Assembly: GCA_963743275.1 (NCBI GenBank)
Contig: CAVUPB010000006.1
Span: forward strand, 62,001 to 126,000
DNA: 64,000 nt
Source of the DNA: JALYLC01 sp963743275
Lineage (GTDB): Bacteria > Actinomycetota > Thermoleophilia > Gaiellales > JALYLC01
Direction: 5' to 3'
A program made the position numbers and the translations under genes. Below the pieces are notes generated by a model. The model was not told the DNA's origin. It saw only the letters and a program-made list of their open reading frames with translations, and made no database searches. Below are positions 26,457 to 35,708 of the stretch, in pieces (the first letter of the stretch is position 1; every line of letters starts with the position of its first letter).

Positions 26457-27104
26457 ATGGCCAGAACGGTTACTCACTCGCAGGTACGGAGCGAGGCGGA
26501 CGAGGGGCGCCACGGCGGCACGGACGGCAACGAGCGGCTGACCGGCAGCACCGGAGCGCTGCTCGTCGTGCTGTTCGCGGTCGAGGGCCTGACCGTCATC
26601 TCGCTGCGCTCGTGGCTCCCGTGGCACGTCTTCATCGGCGTGCTGCTGATTCCGCCGGTGCTCCTGAAGCTGGCGAGCACCGGCTACCGCTTCGGCCGCT
26701 ACTACACCGGGAACGCCCCGTACGTGCGCAAGGGCCCGCCGCCGCTCTACCTCCGCTCGCTCGGTCCGGTGATCGTGCTCTCGGCGGGGGTCCTGCTCGT
26801 GACCGGCGTGTGGCTGCTCGCGATCGGCCCCGGGGACAGCCCCGTGCGCGGCCTGCACAAGCTCAGCTTCATCGTGCTCTTCCTCGCCATGGGCGTGCAC
26901 GTGCTGGCGCACATCCGCAAGGTGCCGGCTCTGACGCTGGCCGACTGGCGACGGCGCACGCGCCTGCCGGGCGGCACGGGCCGCCGCGCGGTGCTGATCG
27001 TCTCGCTGCTCGCCGGTCTCGCCTTCGGCGCCGTGGCGATCTCGTACGACGGCGCCTGGGTGCATCGCGCGCACCACCACCGCTTCGACGACGGGGGCCG
27101 CTGA
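26457..27104 (+). CDS. Four-helix membrane protein, cytochrome b561-like
   Basis: A 215-residue integral membrane protein with helices near residues 33-50, 58-75, 102-122 and 136-155 and a fifth hydrophobic stretch at about 178-197. Conserved-looking histidines occur in transmembrane positions (WHVFIG, LHKLSF, GVHVLAHI) and could ligate haem, as in b-type cytochromes. The tyrosine pair YYTG follows helix 2. The C terminus is histidine-rich (VHRAHHHRFDD). It may be leaderless, since a TACGGT box sits 8 bases before the ATG. Electron carrier or metal-related role is inference. Confidence 0.65.
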   Translation: MARTVTHSQVRSEADEGRHGGTDGNERLTGSTGALLVVLFAVEGLTVISLRSWLPWHVFIGVLLIPPVLLKLASTGYRFGRYYTGNAPYVRKGPPPLYLRSLGPVIVLSAGVLLVTGVWLLAIGPGDSPVRGLHKLSFIVLFLAMGVHVLAHIRKVPALTLADWRRRTRLPGGTGRRAVLIVSLLAGLAFGAVAISYDGAWVHRAHHHRFDDGGR

Positions 27105-27163
27105 ACCCGCCTCGCGCGACCGTGCGGCGGCTGCCGGCGCAGGCGCAACGTACCCTCGGGTCG

Positions 27164-28360
27164 ATGCGCCTCCGACCAACGCCCGCGCTCCGGCAACCGG
27201 TCGTCGCCGCGGCGCTGGCATCGCTGCTGCTCGGCGCGAACCTCGCGTCCCCGCTGTACGGCGTCTACCGCCAGGCATTCGGCTTCGACAGCCTGATGCT
27301 CACGCTCGTCTTCGCGGTCTACGCGCTCGTCCTCGCACCGTCGCTGCTGCTCTTCGGCGGGCTCTCCGACCAGATCGGCCGCAAGCCCGTGATCCTCGGC
27401 GGCCTGGTCATGGGCACGATCGCGCTCGGCCTCTTCGCGCTGGCCACGAGCGTTGCGTGGCTGTTCGCCGCGCGCATCGCCCAGGGCGTCTCGGTCGGCA
27501 TGGCGGGCGGCGCGGCGACCGCCGCGCTCGTCGAGCTCGACCCGGAGAACGACAAGCGGCACGCGGCCCTGCTCGCGACGCTCGCCCAGACGATCGGCGG
27601 GGCAGCCGGCCCGCTGCTGACCGGGATCCTCGCCGAGTGGCTCCCCGCGCCGCGCGTGCTGTGTTACGCGGTGGGCATGCTCGGCTGCGTGAGCGCCGCG
27701 GTGCTGCTGCTGGGCATGCCCGAGCCCGGACAGCCCCACGGCGAGCGCTGGAGCGCGCCGCGGCCGAGCGTGCCGCGGGACATCAGGGTCGCGTTCACGC
27801 GCGCCGCCATCACCGGTGCCGCGGTGTGGGCGGTGGTGGCGCTGTTCTTCTCGGTCGTGCCGTCGTTCGCGACGGAGCGCATCGGGACGCACAACCTGGC
27901 GCTGCTCGGCGCGATCTCCTCGATCGTGCTCATCTGCTCGAGCATCGCGCAGGCCGCAACCCGGCACCGCCTCGAGCCGCGCGTCGCCCAGGCGCTCGGC
28001 CTCGGGCTCCTGACCGCCGGGCTGGCAGCGCTCGTCCTGGCCTCGGAGACCGGCAGTGCGGGCGTGCTCGTAGCGGCCAGCGCACTCGCCGGCGCCGGCC
28101 ACGGGCTCGGGTTCCTCGGTGCGCAGGACGACCTCAACCGCCTGGCGCCACCGGAGCGGCGCGGCGAGATCAACGCGGCGCTGTACACGTGCATCTACGT
28201 CGGGATCGCCCTGCCCGTGATCGGCGTGGGAGTGCTGGCCGACCTCACGACGCTCTCGACGGCCGTGGTCGTCTTCGCCCTCGTCACGGGCGCAGCCGCG
28301 CTGTCGGTCGCGGCCTGGCACGTGTCGGCGGGCCGCGCCATCCGCCGTGAGGCATCCTGA
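27164..28360 (+). CDS. MFS transporter
   Basis: A 398-residue, twelve-helix major facilitator protein. Between helices 2 and 3 is the MFS signature GGLSDQIGRKPVILGG. Helix 4/5 has RIAQGVSVGMAGGAATAALV, and the central loop (PEPGQPHGERWSAPRPS) separates the two halves. Such proteins export drugs or small metabolites by proton antiport. The ATG at 27164 follows a TACCCT box by 7 bases, suggesting a leaderless message. The preceding 26457 gene is co-directional with a 59-bp gap. Confidence 0.85.
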   Translation: MRLRPTPALRQPVVAAALASLLLGANLASPLYGVYRQAFGFDSLMLTLVFAVYALVLAPSLLLFGGLSDQIGRKPVILGGLVMGTIALGLFALATSVAWLFAARIAQGVSVGMAGGAATAALVELDPENDKRHAALLATLAQTIGGAAGPLLTGILAEWLPAPRVLCYAVGMLGCVSAAVLLLGMPEPGQPHGERWSAPRPSVPRDIRVAFTRAAITGAAVWAVVALFFSVVPSFATERIGTHNLALLGAISSIVLICSSIAQAATRHRLEPRVAQALGLGLLTAGLAALVLASETGSAGVLVAASALAGAGHGLGFLGAQDDLNRLAPPERRGEINAALYTCIYVGIALPVIGVGVLADLTTLSTAVVVFALVTGAAALSVAAWHVSAGRAIRREAS

Positions 28361-28366
28361 GGTGGC

Positions 28367-30433
28367 ATGACTCTCACCATCCTCGACGGTTCGACGTTCT
28401 GCATCAGCGCCGACGACGGCGCGATCGCCGAGGGCGCGCACGGGTTCTACTCCCAGGACACGCGCTTTCTCTCGCGCCTCGCGTGGAGGATCAACGGCAC
28501 CGCGCCGGTGACGATCTCGGCCGGCAAGGTCGAGTACTTCGCCGCGGCGTTCTTCCTGCGCTACGGCGCGGCCGGAGGGCGGGACGCGGAGGACCTGCTG
28601 ATCCGCCTCGAGCGCTTCGTGACCGACGACCTGCAGGAGCACCTCTTCGTCGTGAACCTGACCGACGGCGAGGTGTCGCTCGAGGTCTCGATCGAGCTCG
28701 CCTCCGATTTCGCCGACATCCTCTCGATCAAGCAGCACGACTTCGCCCTGGGCGATCCCGTGCACGCCACGTCGCTGCCCGATCCGGCCGCGCTCGCGGG
28801 CGACGGCGACGGCCACAGCGCGCGCCTGGCAGATCCCTCCGGGGCGTGGTCGACGCGGATCCACAGCTCGCGCGAGGGCCGCGTCCGGGACTCGGCGCTC
28901 CGCTACGAGCTGCGGCTGGCCGCGCACGAAGAGTGGGACGTGCGCCTCACGTTCCAGGCGTGCGCGGGACACGAGCCCCCCGAACGCCGGCGCCGCCCGC
29001 ATCACTTCGGCGAGCAGCGCGCGCGCATCAGCCGCTCGCTGCGCGCCTGGAACATGCAGGTCCCGCGGCTGGTCGCGACGTGGGACGACCTCGAGCGGGC
29101 GTATGCGCGCTCGGTCGCCGACCTCGCCGCCCTGCGTCTGCGCGGCAGCGAGGGCTTCGGGCTGCTCCCCGCCGCCGGCATGCCGTGGTTCATGACCGTC
29201 TTCGGGCGGGACACCGTGCTGACGTGCCTCGAGACCCTCATGTTCGGACCCGAGCTGGCGCGGGCCGCGCTGCGGGCGCTCGCCAGGCTGCAGGCCCAGG
29301 AGGACGATGCGGGCATCGACGCGGAGCCCGGCAAGATCATCCACGAGCTGCGGCGGGGAAGAGCGGCCGAGGTCTGGTTCTCCCGCTACTACGGCAGCGT
29401 GGATGCGACGCCGCTCTTCCTCATCCTGCTGTCCGAGGTGTGGCGCTGGACGCGCGACGACGGCTTCGTGCTCGAGCTCGAGCCCGCGATGCGACTGGCG
29501 CTCCGCTGGATCGACGAGTTCGGCGATCGCGACGGCGACGGGTTCGTCGAATTCGCGCGCCGCTCGAGCCACGGCCTCGCCGTGCAGTCGTGGAAGGACT
29601 CGCCGGATTCGCAGCGCTTCGCCGACGGCCGCGTCGCCGAGGGGCCGGTGGCGGCGGTCGAGGTGCAGGGCTACGTCTACGACGCCAAGCTGCGCTGCGC
29701 CGAGCTCGCGCGCGCCGTGTTCGCGGACGAGGCTCTCGCCGTGCGCCTCGAGCGCGACGCGGCTCGTCTGCGCGAGCGTTTCGACCGCTCGTTCTGGGTC
29801 GAGCGCGCCGGCGGCGGGTTCTATGCGCTCGCGCTCGACGGGCACAAGAGCCAGGTCGACAGCCGCTGCTCCAACATGGGGCACCTCCTGTGGAGCGGCA
29901 TCGTCCCCGACGAGCGCGTTGCCGAGGTCGCGCGCAGCCTCCTCGACGACTCGCTCTGGTCGGGATGGGGCGTGCGGACGATGTCGACCGGCGACGCCGC
30001 GTACCGCCCGCTGGCCTACCACCGCGGCACCGTGTGGCCGCACGACAACGCGCTCATCGCCCACGGCCTGGCGCTCCGCGGCGAGTCCGGCGGCGCCCTG
30101 CGCATCCTGCGCAGCCTGATCGAGGCGTCGAGCTTCTTCGAAGGCAGCCTGCCCGAGGTCTTCGCGGGCCTCCCGCGCGAAGCGACCCCGTTTCCCGTCG
30201 CCTATCCCACCGCCTCGCGACCCCAGGCCTGGGCCGCGGGCGCGCCGGTCCTGCTGCTGCGCGTGCTGCTCGGGATCGAGCCCGATCCAATCGCACGTAC
30301 ACTGCAGGTGCGGAGCGACCGGCTGCCCGACTGGGCCGGCGACCTCACGCTTTCGGGCCTGCGCGCGTTCGGGCGTCGCTTCGACGTCGAGCTTCGCGAC
30401 GGACGCGTCGCAATCGTCGCGCCCGATGCATAA
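28367..30433 (+). CDS. Glycogen debranching enzyme/amylo-alpha-1,6-glucosidase family protein
   Basis: A 688-residue cytoplasmic protein. The N-terminal 260 residues form the beta-sandwich typical of bacterial debranching-type enzymes (GAHGFYSQDTRFLSRLAWRI). The rest is an (alpha/alpha)6 barrel: WFMTVFGRDTVLTCLETLMF, PGKIIHELR, DATPLFLILLSEVWRW, then HRGTVWPHDNALIAHGL and YPTASRPQAWAAGAPVLLLR. In this family the barrel hydrolyses alpha-glycosidic bonds, often in trehalose/maltose-like or storage glucans. It starts 6 bp after the MFS gene and precedes a GT4 glycosyltransferase; this pairing often marks osmolyte or glucan metabolism. Confidence 0.85.
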   Translation: MTLTILDGSTFCISADDGAIAEGAHGFYSQDTRFLSRLAWRINGTAPVTISAGKVEYFAAAFFLRYGAAGGRDAEDLLIRLERFVTDDLQEHLFVVNLTDGEVSLEVSIELASDFADILSIKQHDFALGDPVHATSLPDPAALAGDGDGHSARLADPSGAWSTRIHSSREGRVRDSALRYELRLAAHEEWDVRLTFQACAGHEPPERRRRPHHFGEQRARISRSLRAWNMQVPRLVATWDDLERAYARSVADLAALRLRGSEGFGLLPAAGMPWFMTVFGRDTVLTCLETLMFGPELARAALRALARLQAQEDDAGIDAEPGKIIHELRRGRAAEVWFSRYYGSVDATPLFLILLSEVWRWTRDDGFVLELEPAMRLALRWIDEFGDRDGDGFVEFARRSSHGLAVQSWKDSPDSQRFADGRVAEGPVAAVEVQGYVYDAKLRCAELARAVFADEALAVRLERDAARLRERFDRSFWVERAGGGFYALALDGHKSQVDSRCSNMGHLLWSGIVPDERVAEVARSLLDDSLWSGWGVRTMSTGDAAYRPLAYHRGTVWPHDNALIAHGLALRGESGGALRILRSLIEASSFFEGSLPEVFAGLPREATPFPVAYPTASRPQAWAAGAPVLLLRVLLGIEPDPIARTLQVRSDRLPDWAGDLTLSGLRAFGRRFDVELRDGRVAIVAPDA

Positions 30434-30545
30434 CGGGCGGCGCATACGGGCATAGACAACCGTCCCCGGGAGCCAGTCGCGTCTGTACGAGCCGCAGTCA
30501 TCGCCGCCAGGCAGTCCCGACCAACCCCAGCTAGGAACGGTCTCC

Positions 30546-31706
30546 GTGGAAACGCTGCTCGAAGGTCCTGTCACCCAGGCGCATGGCGCGCCGCGTCTGC
30601 TCGACGCCCGCATCCGCAACGACGACGCGCTGCGGATCGGCGTGATCGCGCCCCCCTGGTTCGCCGTGCCGCCCCTGCGCTACGGCGGGACCGAGGCCGT
30701 CGTGAGTCTGCTCGTGGACGGTCTGACGGAGGCGGGGCACGACGTGACGCTGTTCGCCCCGGGTGACTCCAAGACGCGGGCACGGCTCGTCGCGCCGTTC
30801 CCGACCGGTCGCGCCGAGCTGCTCGGGCACACGCAGCCCGAACTCCTCCATGCCCTCGCGTGGGTGGCCGAGGCCGCCGACTTCGACGTCATCAGCGATC
30901 ACAGCGGGCCGCTCGGTCTCACGCTCTCGAACCTGACCCGGACGCCGTTCCTGCACACGGTGCACGGTGCGCTCGCCGGCGAGGCAGGTGCGCTCTACCG
31001 CGCCGCGTGCGAGGCCACGCCGGACGCCGCGCTGGTCGCCCTGACCCACAGCCACCGTCGCACGTGCCCCGAGCTGCCGTGGGCCGCGACGATCCCGAAC
31101 GCGATCGCGCTGTCCGACCATCCCTGCCGCACGGGCCGCGGAGGCGAGTACCTGTTCTGGCTCGGGCGCTTCTCGCCGGACAAGGGCCCCGTCGCCGCGA
31201 TCGACGTCGCGCGTGCCTCCGGCATGCCGCTCGTGCTCGCCGGCAAGATGCGCGACGGGTGCGAGCAGCGCTACTTCGAGGACGAGATACGCCCTCGCCT
31301 CGACGAGCGCATCTCGTACATCGGCGAGATCGACGCGCGCGAGCGCGTGCGTCTTCTCCACGGCGCGCACGCGCTCGTCAATCCGATCGCCTGGGACGAG
31401 CCGTTCGGGCTCGTGATGGTGGAGGCGATGGCCTGCGGAGTGCCGGTGATCGCCCCTCCGCGCGGGTCGGTGCCCGAGGTCGTCGTGCACGGGCGCACGG
31501 GCTGGATCGCCTCGACCGTCGACGAGATGGCCGCCGCCGTCGCACGCTGCGGCGAGATCGATCCGCGCGAATGCCGCGCGATCGCCGAGCGCCGCTTCTC
31601 CCCTCGGCGCATGGTGCGCGACTACGTGCGCGCGCTGGAGGGCGTGATCGAGCGCTCGCGCGACTCGCTCGCGCACGCACCGGTCGCCCGGGCGCTGCCC
31701 TGCTAG
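30546..31706 (+). CDS. GT4-family glycosyltransferase
   Basis: A 386-residue GT-B fold enzyme. The acceptor-domain start APPWFAVPPLRYGGTEAVVS and the donor-binding motif DEPFGLVMVEAMACGVPVIA (the E-x7-E arrangement of GT4) are both present. It shows WLGRFSPDKGP at the domain junction. Family members transfer a sugar from a nucleotide donor to lipids, glycans or small molecules. It starts with GTG after a 112-bp gap from the debranching-type gene and ends 8 bp before a strong hairpin. Confidence 0.88.
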   Translation: METLLEGPVTQAHGAPRLLDARIRNDDALRIGVIAPPWFAVPPLRYGGTEAVVSLLVDGLTEAGHDVTLFAPGDSKTRARLVAPFPTGRAELLGHTQPELLHALAWVAEAADFDVISDHSGPLGLTLSNLTRTPFLHTVHGALAGEAGALYRAACEATPDAALVALTHSHRRTCPELPWAATIPNAIALSDHPCRTGRGGEYLFWLGRFSPDKGPVAAIDVARASGMPLVLAGKMRDGCEQRYFEDEIRPRLDERISYIGEIDARERVRLLHGAHALVNPIAWDEPFGLVMVEAMACGVPVIAPPRGSVPEVVVHGRTGWIASTVDEMAAAVARCGEIDPRECRAIAERRFSPRRMVRDYVRALEGVIERSRDSLAHAPVARALPC

Positions 31707-31714
31707 GACAGGTC

Positions 31715-31744
31715 ACCGGCGCCCGCCCCGGGGCGGGCGCCGGT
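31715..31744. terminator. Perfect 30-nt palindrome, bidirectional terminator
   Basis: The left arm ACCGGCGCCCGCCCC (31715-31729) and its exact complement (31730-31744) sit between two convergent genes ending at 31706 and 31752. The stem is very GC-rich with no T tract, as is usual for high-GC actinobacteria. It would serve both transcripts. Confidence 0.75.
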
Positions 31745-31751
31745 CGGGCTC

Positions 31752-31961
31752 TCAGTGCGCCGTGCGGCTGGACGCGGGCCTGCGTCCGGCCACACGCCGG
31801 CAGTGCGCGGCGAGGCGAGCGGCATAGGAGCGCCGCGGCCGTCGCGCCGCGGCCGCCGCGAGGGCGCGGTGCCGCATCGCCTCGAGCTGGTTGACCTCGT
31901 AGTCGTGTGCGGCGCGGATGCGCGCCGCACGTGCGCGCGCACCGCCGGAATCGCCGTTCAT
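31752..31961 (-). CDS. Small basic Ala/Arg-rich protein coupled to a methyltransferase
   Basis: A 69-residue protein (MNGDSGGARARAARIRAAHD at the start) whose ATG overlaps the stop of the upstream methyltransferase gene in an ATGA arrangement. Translation is therefore coupled. It is strongly basic, helical in character and has no membrane segment. I recognise no family. The frame is supported by the coupling and by its position before the shared terminator. Confidence 0.5.
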   Translation of the reverse strand: MNGDSGGARARAARIRAAHDYEVNQLEAMRHRALAAAAARRPRRSYAARLAAHCRRVAGRRPASSRTAH

Positions 31962-32818
31962 CGGCGCGGAATCGAGTCGTAGTGGCCGCCCGCGCGCGTG
32001 CGCACCCGGCGCACGGCCGCGATCGTGGTGCTGCCGATGCCGTACTTCCGGCACGCCTGGCGGGCGCGCTCGGACGTGAAGCGGTAGTGGTTGCGGCGGA
32101 TCGACGTGATGCGGAAGCCCGCGTCCTCGACCGCATCGGCATACGCGTCGCGCGGGATGGCGCCGGCGATGCAGGCGGCCCACAGCTCGGTGTTGCGGCG
32201 CGTGGACTCCTTGAGCGCGGTCGCGCTGACCATGTCGGCGATCGCGAGGCGCCCGCCGGGGCGCAGCACGCGCGCGGCCTCGGCGAACACGAGGTGCTTC
32301 ACCGGCGAGAGGTTGATCGCGCCGTTGGAGATGACGACGTCGAACGAGGCGTCCTCGAACGGCAGCTCGTCCATGCTGCCCTCCACGAACGTGACCGTGT
32401 CGAAGCCGTCGCGGCCGGCGAGCGATCTCGCCTTCTGCACCTGGATGTCCGTGAAGTCGATGCCGACGACGCGTCCGCCCGGCCCGACGACGCGCGCCGC
32501 GTAGAACGCGTCGGTGCCCGAGCCGGAGCCGAGGTCGAGCACGGACTCGCCGGCGGCGAGATGGACGAGGTCGAAGTGGTAGCCGACGCCCGCGAACGAC
32601 GCGACGGCCTCGGCGGGGATCGACGCGAGCCGGTGATCCGGGTAGCCCAGACGGAGCGCCGTGCTCCGCCCGGCCTCGAAGTGCCGCGGCGAGCTCGGGT
32701 CGGTGGCGACCAGGCGGTACATCTCGCGCACCTGCTGCTCGAGCAGGTCGCGATCGACGAGCGTCGACGCGTCGGCCTGCGGGAGCGCCGAGGCGTCGGT
32801 GACGGGTGCGTCGATCAT
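31958..32818 (-). CDS. ArsM-like methyltransferase lacking the catalytic cysteine
   Basis: A 286-residue class I methyltransferase. Motif I is VLDLGSGSGTDAFYAA. The overall pattern (MDELPFEDASFDVVISN..INLSPVKHLVFAEAARVLRPGG) is that of arsenite methyltransferases. However, the position that is cysteine in ArsM (SNCVINLSP) is glycine here (G166, SNGAINLSP), and the N-terminal cysteine pair is absent. It is therefore unlikely to methylate arsenite. Two cysteines remain near residues 220 and 262. It overlaps the small basic protein gene by 4 bp. Function within the SAM-methyltransferase superfamily is otherwise open. Confidence 0.75.
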   Translation of the reverse strand: MIDAPVTDASALPQADASTLVDRDLLEQQVREMYRLVATDPSSPRHFEAGRSTALRLGYPDHRLASIPAEAVASFAGVGYHFDLVHLAAGESVLDLGSGSGTDAFYAARVVGPGGRVVGIDFTDIQVQKARSLAGRDGFDTVTFVEGSMDELPFEDASFDVVISNGAINLSPVKHLVFAEAARVLRPGGRLAIADMVSATALKESTRRNTELWAACIAGAIPRDAYADAVEDAGFRITSIRRNHYRFTSERARQACRKYGIGSTTIAAVRRVRTRAGGHYDSIPRR

Positions 32819-32995
32819 CCGCGGTCCGCCGAGCCGGCCGGCCGGATGGTCGTGAACGTGTGGAGCGCCGCGGAGCGTGCGATGTCGATGGCGGCGAAGA
32901 ACCGGGAGATGCGTGTCATCAGTGGCATGCCGACGAGCCTAGGAGCGCCCGGGGGTGCTTCACATCGGGCGTCACCCCTGGTCTTTCGCGCTCCG

Positions 32996-33032
32996 CCCCC
33001 CTAAGTTGGGCGCCTCGCGCGTGTCATGCAAT
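32996..33032 (+). promoter_or_regulatory. Candidate promoter element: C6 tract, 25 bases, TGCAAT
   Basis: Six cytosines (32996-33001) precede TGCAAT (33027-33032) by exactly 25 bases, matching the arrangement at 23095-23131. Just upstream is an inverted repeat GGGGTG (32952-32957) and CACCCC (32973-32978). Likely control region of the LuxR/AAA gene at 33069. Confidence 0.33.
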
Positions 33033-33068
33033 CCCGATCGGCCGCACGCTCGTAATCCCCTCCGAGAC

Positions 33069-35699
33069 ATGGCCGCCGTGATGGAAGACACCGATGAGAA
33101 CGCGCTCGGACAGAGCGGGCTGCTCGAGCGCGACGAGCCGCTCGCGCGGCTCGCTGCGCTGTTCGCGACGGCCGCGGCGGGGACGGGCAGCCTGGCGCTC
33201 GTGGCCGGCGAGGCCGGGGTCGGCAAGACCGCGCTCGCGCGCGTCTTCTGCGCGCAGCACGCCTCGGCGCGCGTGCTCTGGGGCGCCTGCGACCGGCTCT
33301 TCACCCCGCGCGCGCTCGGGCCGCTGATGGACGTCGCCGACCAGACCGGCGGCACGTTCGCCGGCCGCCTGGCGGGCGACTCCGCCCCGGCCGACGTCTT
33401 CGCCGCGCTGCTCACCGAGCTGCGCCGCCACCCCTCGACCGTGCTCGTGCTGGAGGACCTGCACTGGGCCGACGAGGCGACGCTCGACATGCTCGCGATG
33501 CTGGCGCGGCGCATCGGGCAGGTGCCCGCGCTCGTGATCGGCACCTACCGCGACGACGAGTTCGGCGTCGACCATCCGCTGCAGCAGGTGATCGGCGAGC
33601 TCGCGACCGAGCCGGCGATCGCGCGCATCCCGCTCGCGCCGCTCTCGCGCGACACGGTCGAGCGGCTCGCGTCCGACTACGGCGCCGACGAGGACGACCT
33701 CTACGCCAAGACGCGCGGCAACCCGTTCTTCGTGAGCGAGGTGCTCGCCGGCGGCACGGAGCGCATCCCCGAGACCGTGCGCGACGCCGTGCTCGCGCGC
33801 GCGAGCCGGCTGACGACGCCCGAGCGGCGGCTGCTCGAGGCGGTCGCGGCGGTGCCGTCGCGGATCGAGCTCGACCTGCTCGACGCCATGCTCCCGGGCG
33901 GCTGCGAGCAGCTCGAGCGCTGCCTCGCGCTCGGCATGCTCGAGTACGACCACGGCTTCGTGCGCTTCCGCCACGAGCTCGCGCGCGTCGCGATCGAGGA
34001 GTCCACCCCGCCCGACCGCCGCCAGCAGCTCAACGCCGCCGCGCTCGGCCGCCTCGCCGCGTCGTCGCCCCCTCCCGACCCGGCGCGGCTCGCACACCAC
34101 GCGTCGGCGGCCGTCGACGCGGACGCGGTGCTCACCTATGCGCCACTCGCCGCCCGGCGCGCGGCCGGGCTCGGCGCCCACTCGGAGGCGGCGCGGCAGT
34201 ACCGCCGTGCGCTGCCCTACAGCGACGGCCTCGAGGCCCGCGAGCGCGCCGACCTCCTGCACGCGTACGCCTACGAGTGCTACCTGACCGACCAGCTCGA
34301 CCCGGCCTACGAGGCCACGACCGCGGCCGCCGCGCTCTACGCCGAGCTCGGCCTGCCGCTCCGCCGCGGCGCGTCGCTGGCGCTCGCCGCGCCGGTGCTG
34401 TGGTGGCTCGGGCGCACCGGCGAGGCTCTCGAGGTGGCGGAGCGCGCCGTCGCCGTGCTCGAGGAGGAGCCGCCGAGCGCCGAGCTCGCAGGCGCGTATG
34501 CGACGCTCGGGCGCCTCGTCAAGCTCGACATGCGGCCGCGCGTGGCGATCGGGTGGTCGGAGCACGCCCTCGTCCTCGCCGAGGCGCTCGACGAGCGCGA
34601 GGTGCTGGCCGCGGCGCTCAACGACGTCGGCTCCTCGCTGCTCGTCCTCGGCGACGAGCGCGGCATCGGCTGGCTCGAGCGGAGCCTCGAGATCGCACGC
34701 GAGTGCGGCGCCGAGGAGCACGTCCTGCGCGCCGTCGGGAACCTCTCCGGGATGCTCGTCGACCATCGCCGTCCCGCCGACGCCGAGCGCTACATCGACG
34801 AGGGCGAGCGCTTCCTGGCCGGCCGCGACCTGCACTCGCAGGGCCCGTTCGTGACCCAGCAGCGCGCGCGCTGCCTGCTCGCGCGCGGCGACTGGGCGGG
34901 CGCCCGCGCGGTCGCCGAGCGCGCGCTGCGCACGCCGCCTCCGGCGCGCTTCCTGCGGCTCGGCCTCGAGCTCGTCGTCGCGCTCGTGGCGGCGCGGCTC
35001 GGCGACCCCGATGCCGAGGATCTGCTCGCGGCAGCGAGCGCCGACCCCCACGACGACCCGCAGCAGATCGCGATGGTCGCGAGCGTCCGCGCCGAGACGT
35101 GCTGGCTCGCGGGCGACCGCGACGGCGTGCTCGCCGCGACGGCCGCCGCCCTCCCCGGCGCCATCGAGCGCCGCGATCCGTGGCTGGCGGGCGAGCTCGG
35201 CTACTGGAGCCGCAAGGGCGGATCGGCCGAGCCGGTGCCCGACTGGATCGCCGCTCCCTACCGCCTGCAGATCGACGGCCGGGCGATCGACGCGGCGCTC
35301 GCCTGGCGCGAGCTCGGCTACCCGTACGAGGCCGCGCTCGCGCAGGCCGAGAGCCGCGATCTGCGCGCCGCGCGCGAGGCGCTCGACGTGTTGCACCGGC
35401 TGGGCGCCGCCCCGGCCGCGCTCGCCGTCGCCCGGCAGCTGCGCGCGGCCGGCGCGCGCGGCGTGGCGCGCGGCCCGCGGCGCTCGTCGCGCGCGAACCC
35501 TGCCCATCTCACCGCCCGCGAGCTCGAGGTGCTGGGCCTCCTCAACGACCGGCTGCGCAACGCCGACATCGCGGGCCGGCTGCACCTCTCGCCGAAGACC
35601 GTCGAGCACCACGTCGCGGCCATCTACCGCAAGCTCGGCGTCAACACGCGCGAGGGCGCGCGCGACGCCGTGATCGAGCTCGGCATCGCGTTAGGCTGA
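33069..35699 (+). CDS. LuxR-family regulator with AAA ATPase (LAL type), copy 2
   Basis: An 876-residue activator paralogous to the protein at 15275-17878. Walker A is GEAGVGKT at 47-54; the Walker B region reads TVLVLEDLHWADEATLDMLA; a TPR-like middle follows. The C-terminal LuxR domain is LTARELEVLGLLNDRLRNAD followed by IAGRLHLSPKTVEHHVAAIY. ATG 33069 is used, with 33081 as an alternative. It is divergent from the ArsM-like methyltransferase and may control it. The upstream C6 element is shared with the methyltransferase operon at 23163, so it may also act there. Inducer unknown. Confidence 0.87.
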   Translation: MAAVMEDTDENALGQSGLLERDEPLARLAALFATAAAGTGSLALVAGEAGVGKTALARVFCAQHASARVLWGACDRLFTPRALGPLMDVADQTGGTFAGRLAGDSAPADVFAALLTELRRHPSTVLVLEDLHWADEATLDMLAMLARRIGQVPALVIGTYRDDEFGVDHPLQQVIGELATEPAIARIPLAPLSRDTVERLASDYGADEDDLYAKTRGNPFFVSEVLAGGTERIPETVRDAVLARASRLTTPERRLLEAVAAVPSRIELDLLDAMLPGGCEQLERCLALGMLEYDHGFVRFRHELARVAIEESTPPDRRQQLNAAALGRLAASSPPPDPARLAHHASAAVDADAVLTYAPLAARRAAGLGAHSEAARQYRRALPYSDGLEARERADLLHAYAYECYLTDQLDPAYEATTAAAALYAELGLPLRRGASLALAAPVLWWLGRTGEALEVAERAVAVLEEEPPSAELAGAYATLGRLVKLDMRPRVAIGWSEHALVLAEALDEREVLAAALNDVGSSLLVLGDERGIGWLERSLEIARECGAEEHVLRAVGNLSGMLVDHRRPADAERYIDEGERFLAGRDLHSQGPFVTQQRARCLLARGDWAGARAVAERALRTPPPARFLRLGLELVVALVAARLGDPDAEDLLAAASADPHDDPQQIAMVASVRAETCWLAGDRDGVLAATAAALPGAIERRDPWLAGELGYWSRKGGSAEPVPDWIAAPYRLQIDGRAIDAALAWRELGYPYEAALAQAESRDLRAAREALDVLHRLGAAPAALAVARQLRAAGARGVARGPRRSSRANPAHLTARELEVLGLLNDRLRNADIAGRLHLSPKTVEHHVAAIYRKLGVNTREGARDAVIELGIALG

Positions 35700-35708
35700 G
35701 CCCGACGC

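Noticed and set aside
26747..30619. 1290-codon minus-strand open frame opposite the MFS, debranching-type and glycosyltransferase genes
   Set aside because: Composition is Arg/His/Asp/Gln-rich antisense of well-supported genes, with no domain-like sequence and no ribosome site.
31958..32818. Arsenite methyltransferase (arsM) assignment
   Set aside because: The catalytic cysteine in the SNCVINLSP position is glycine and there are no ars genes nearby.
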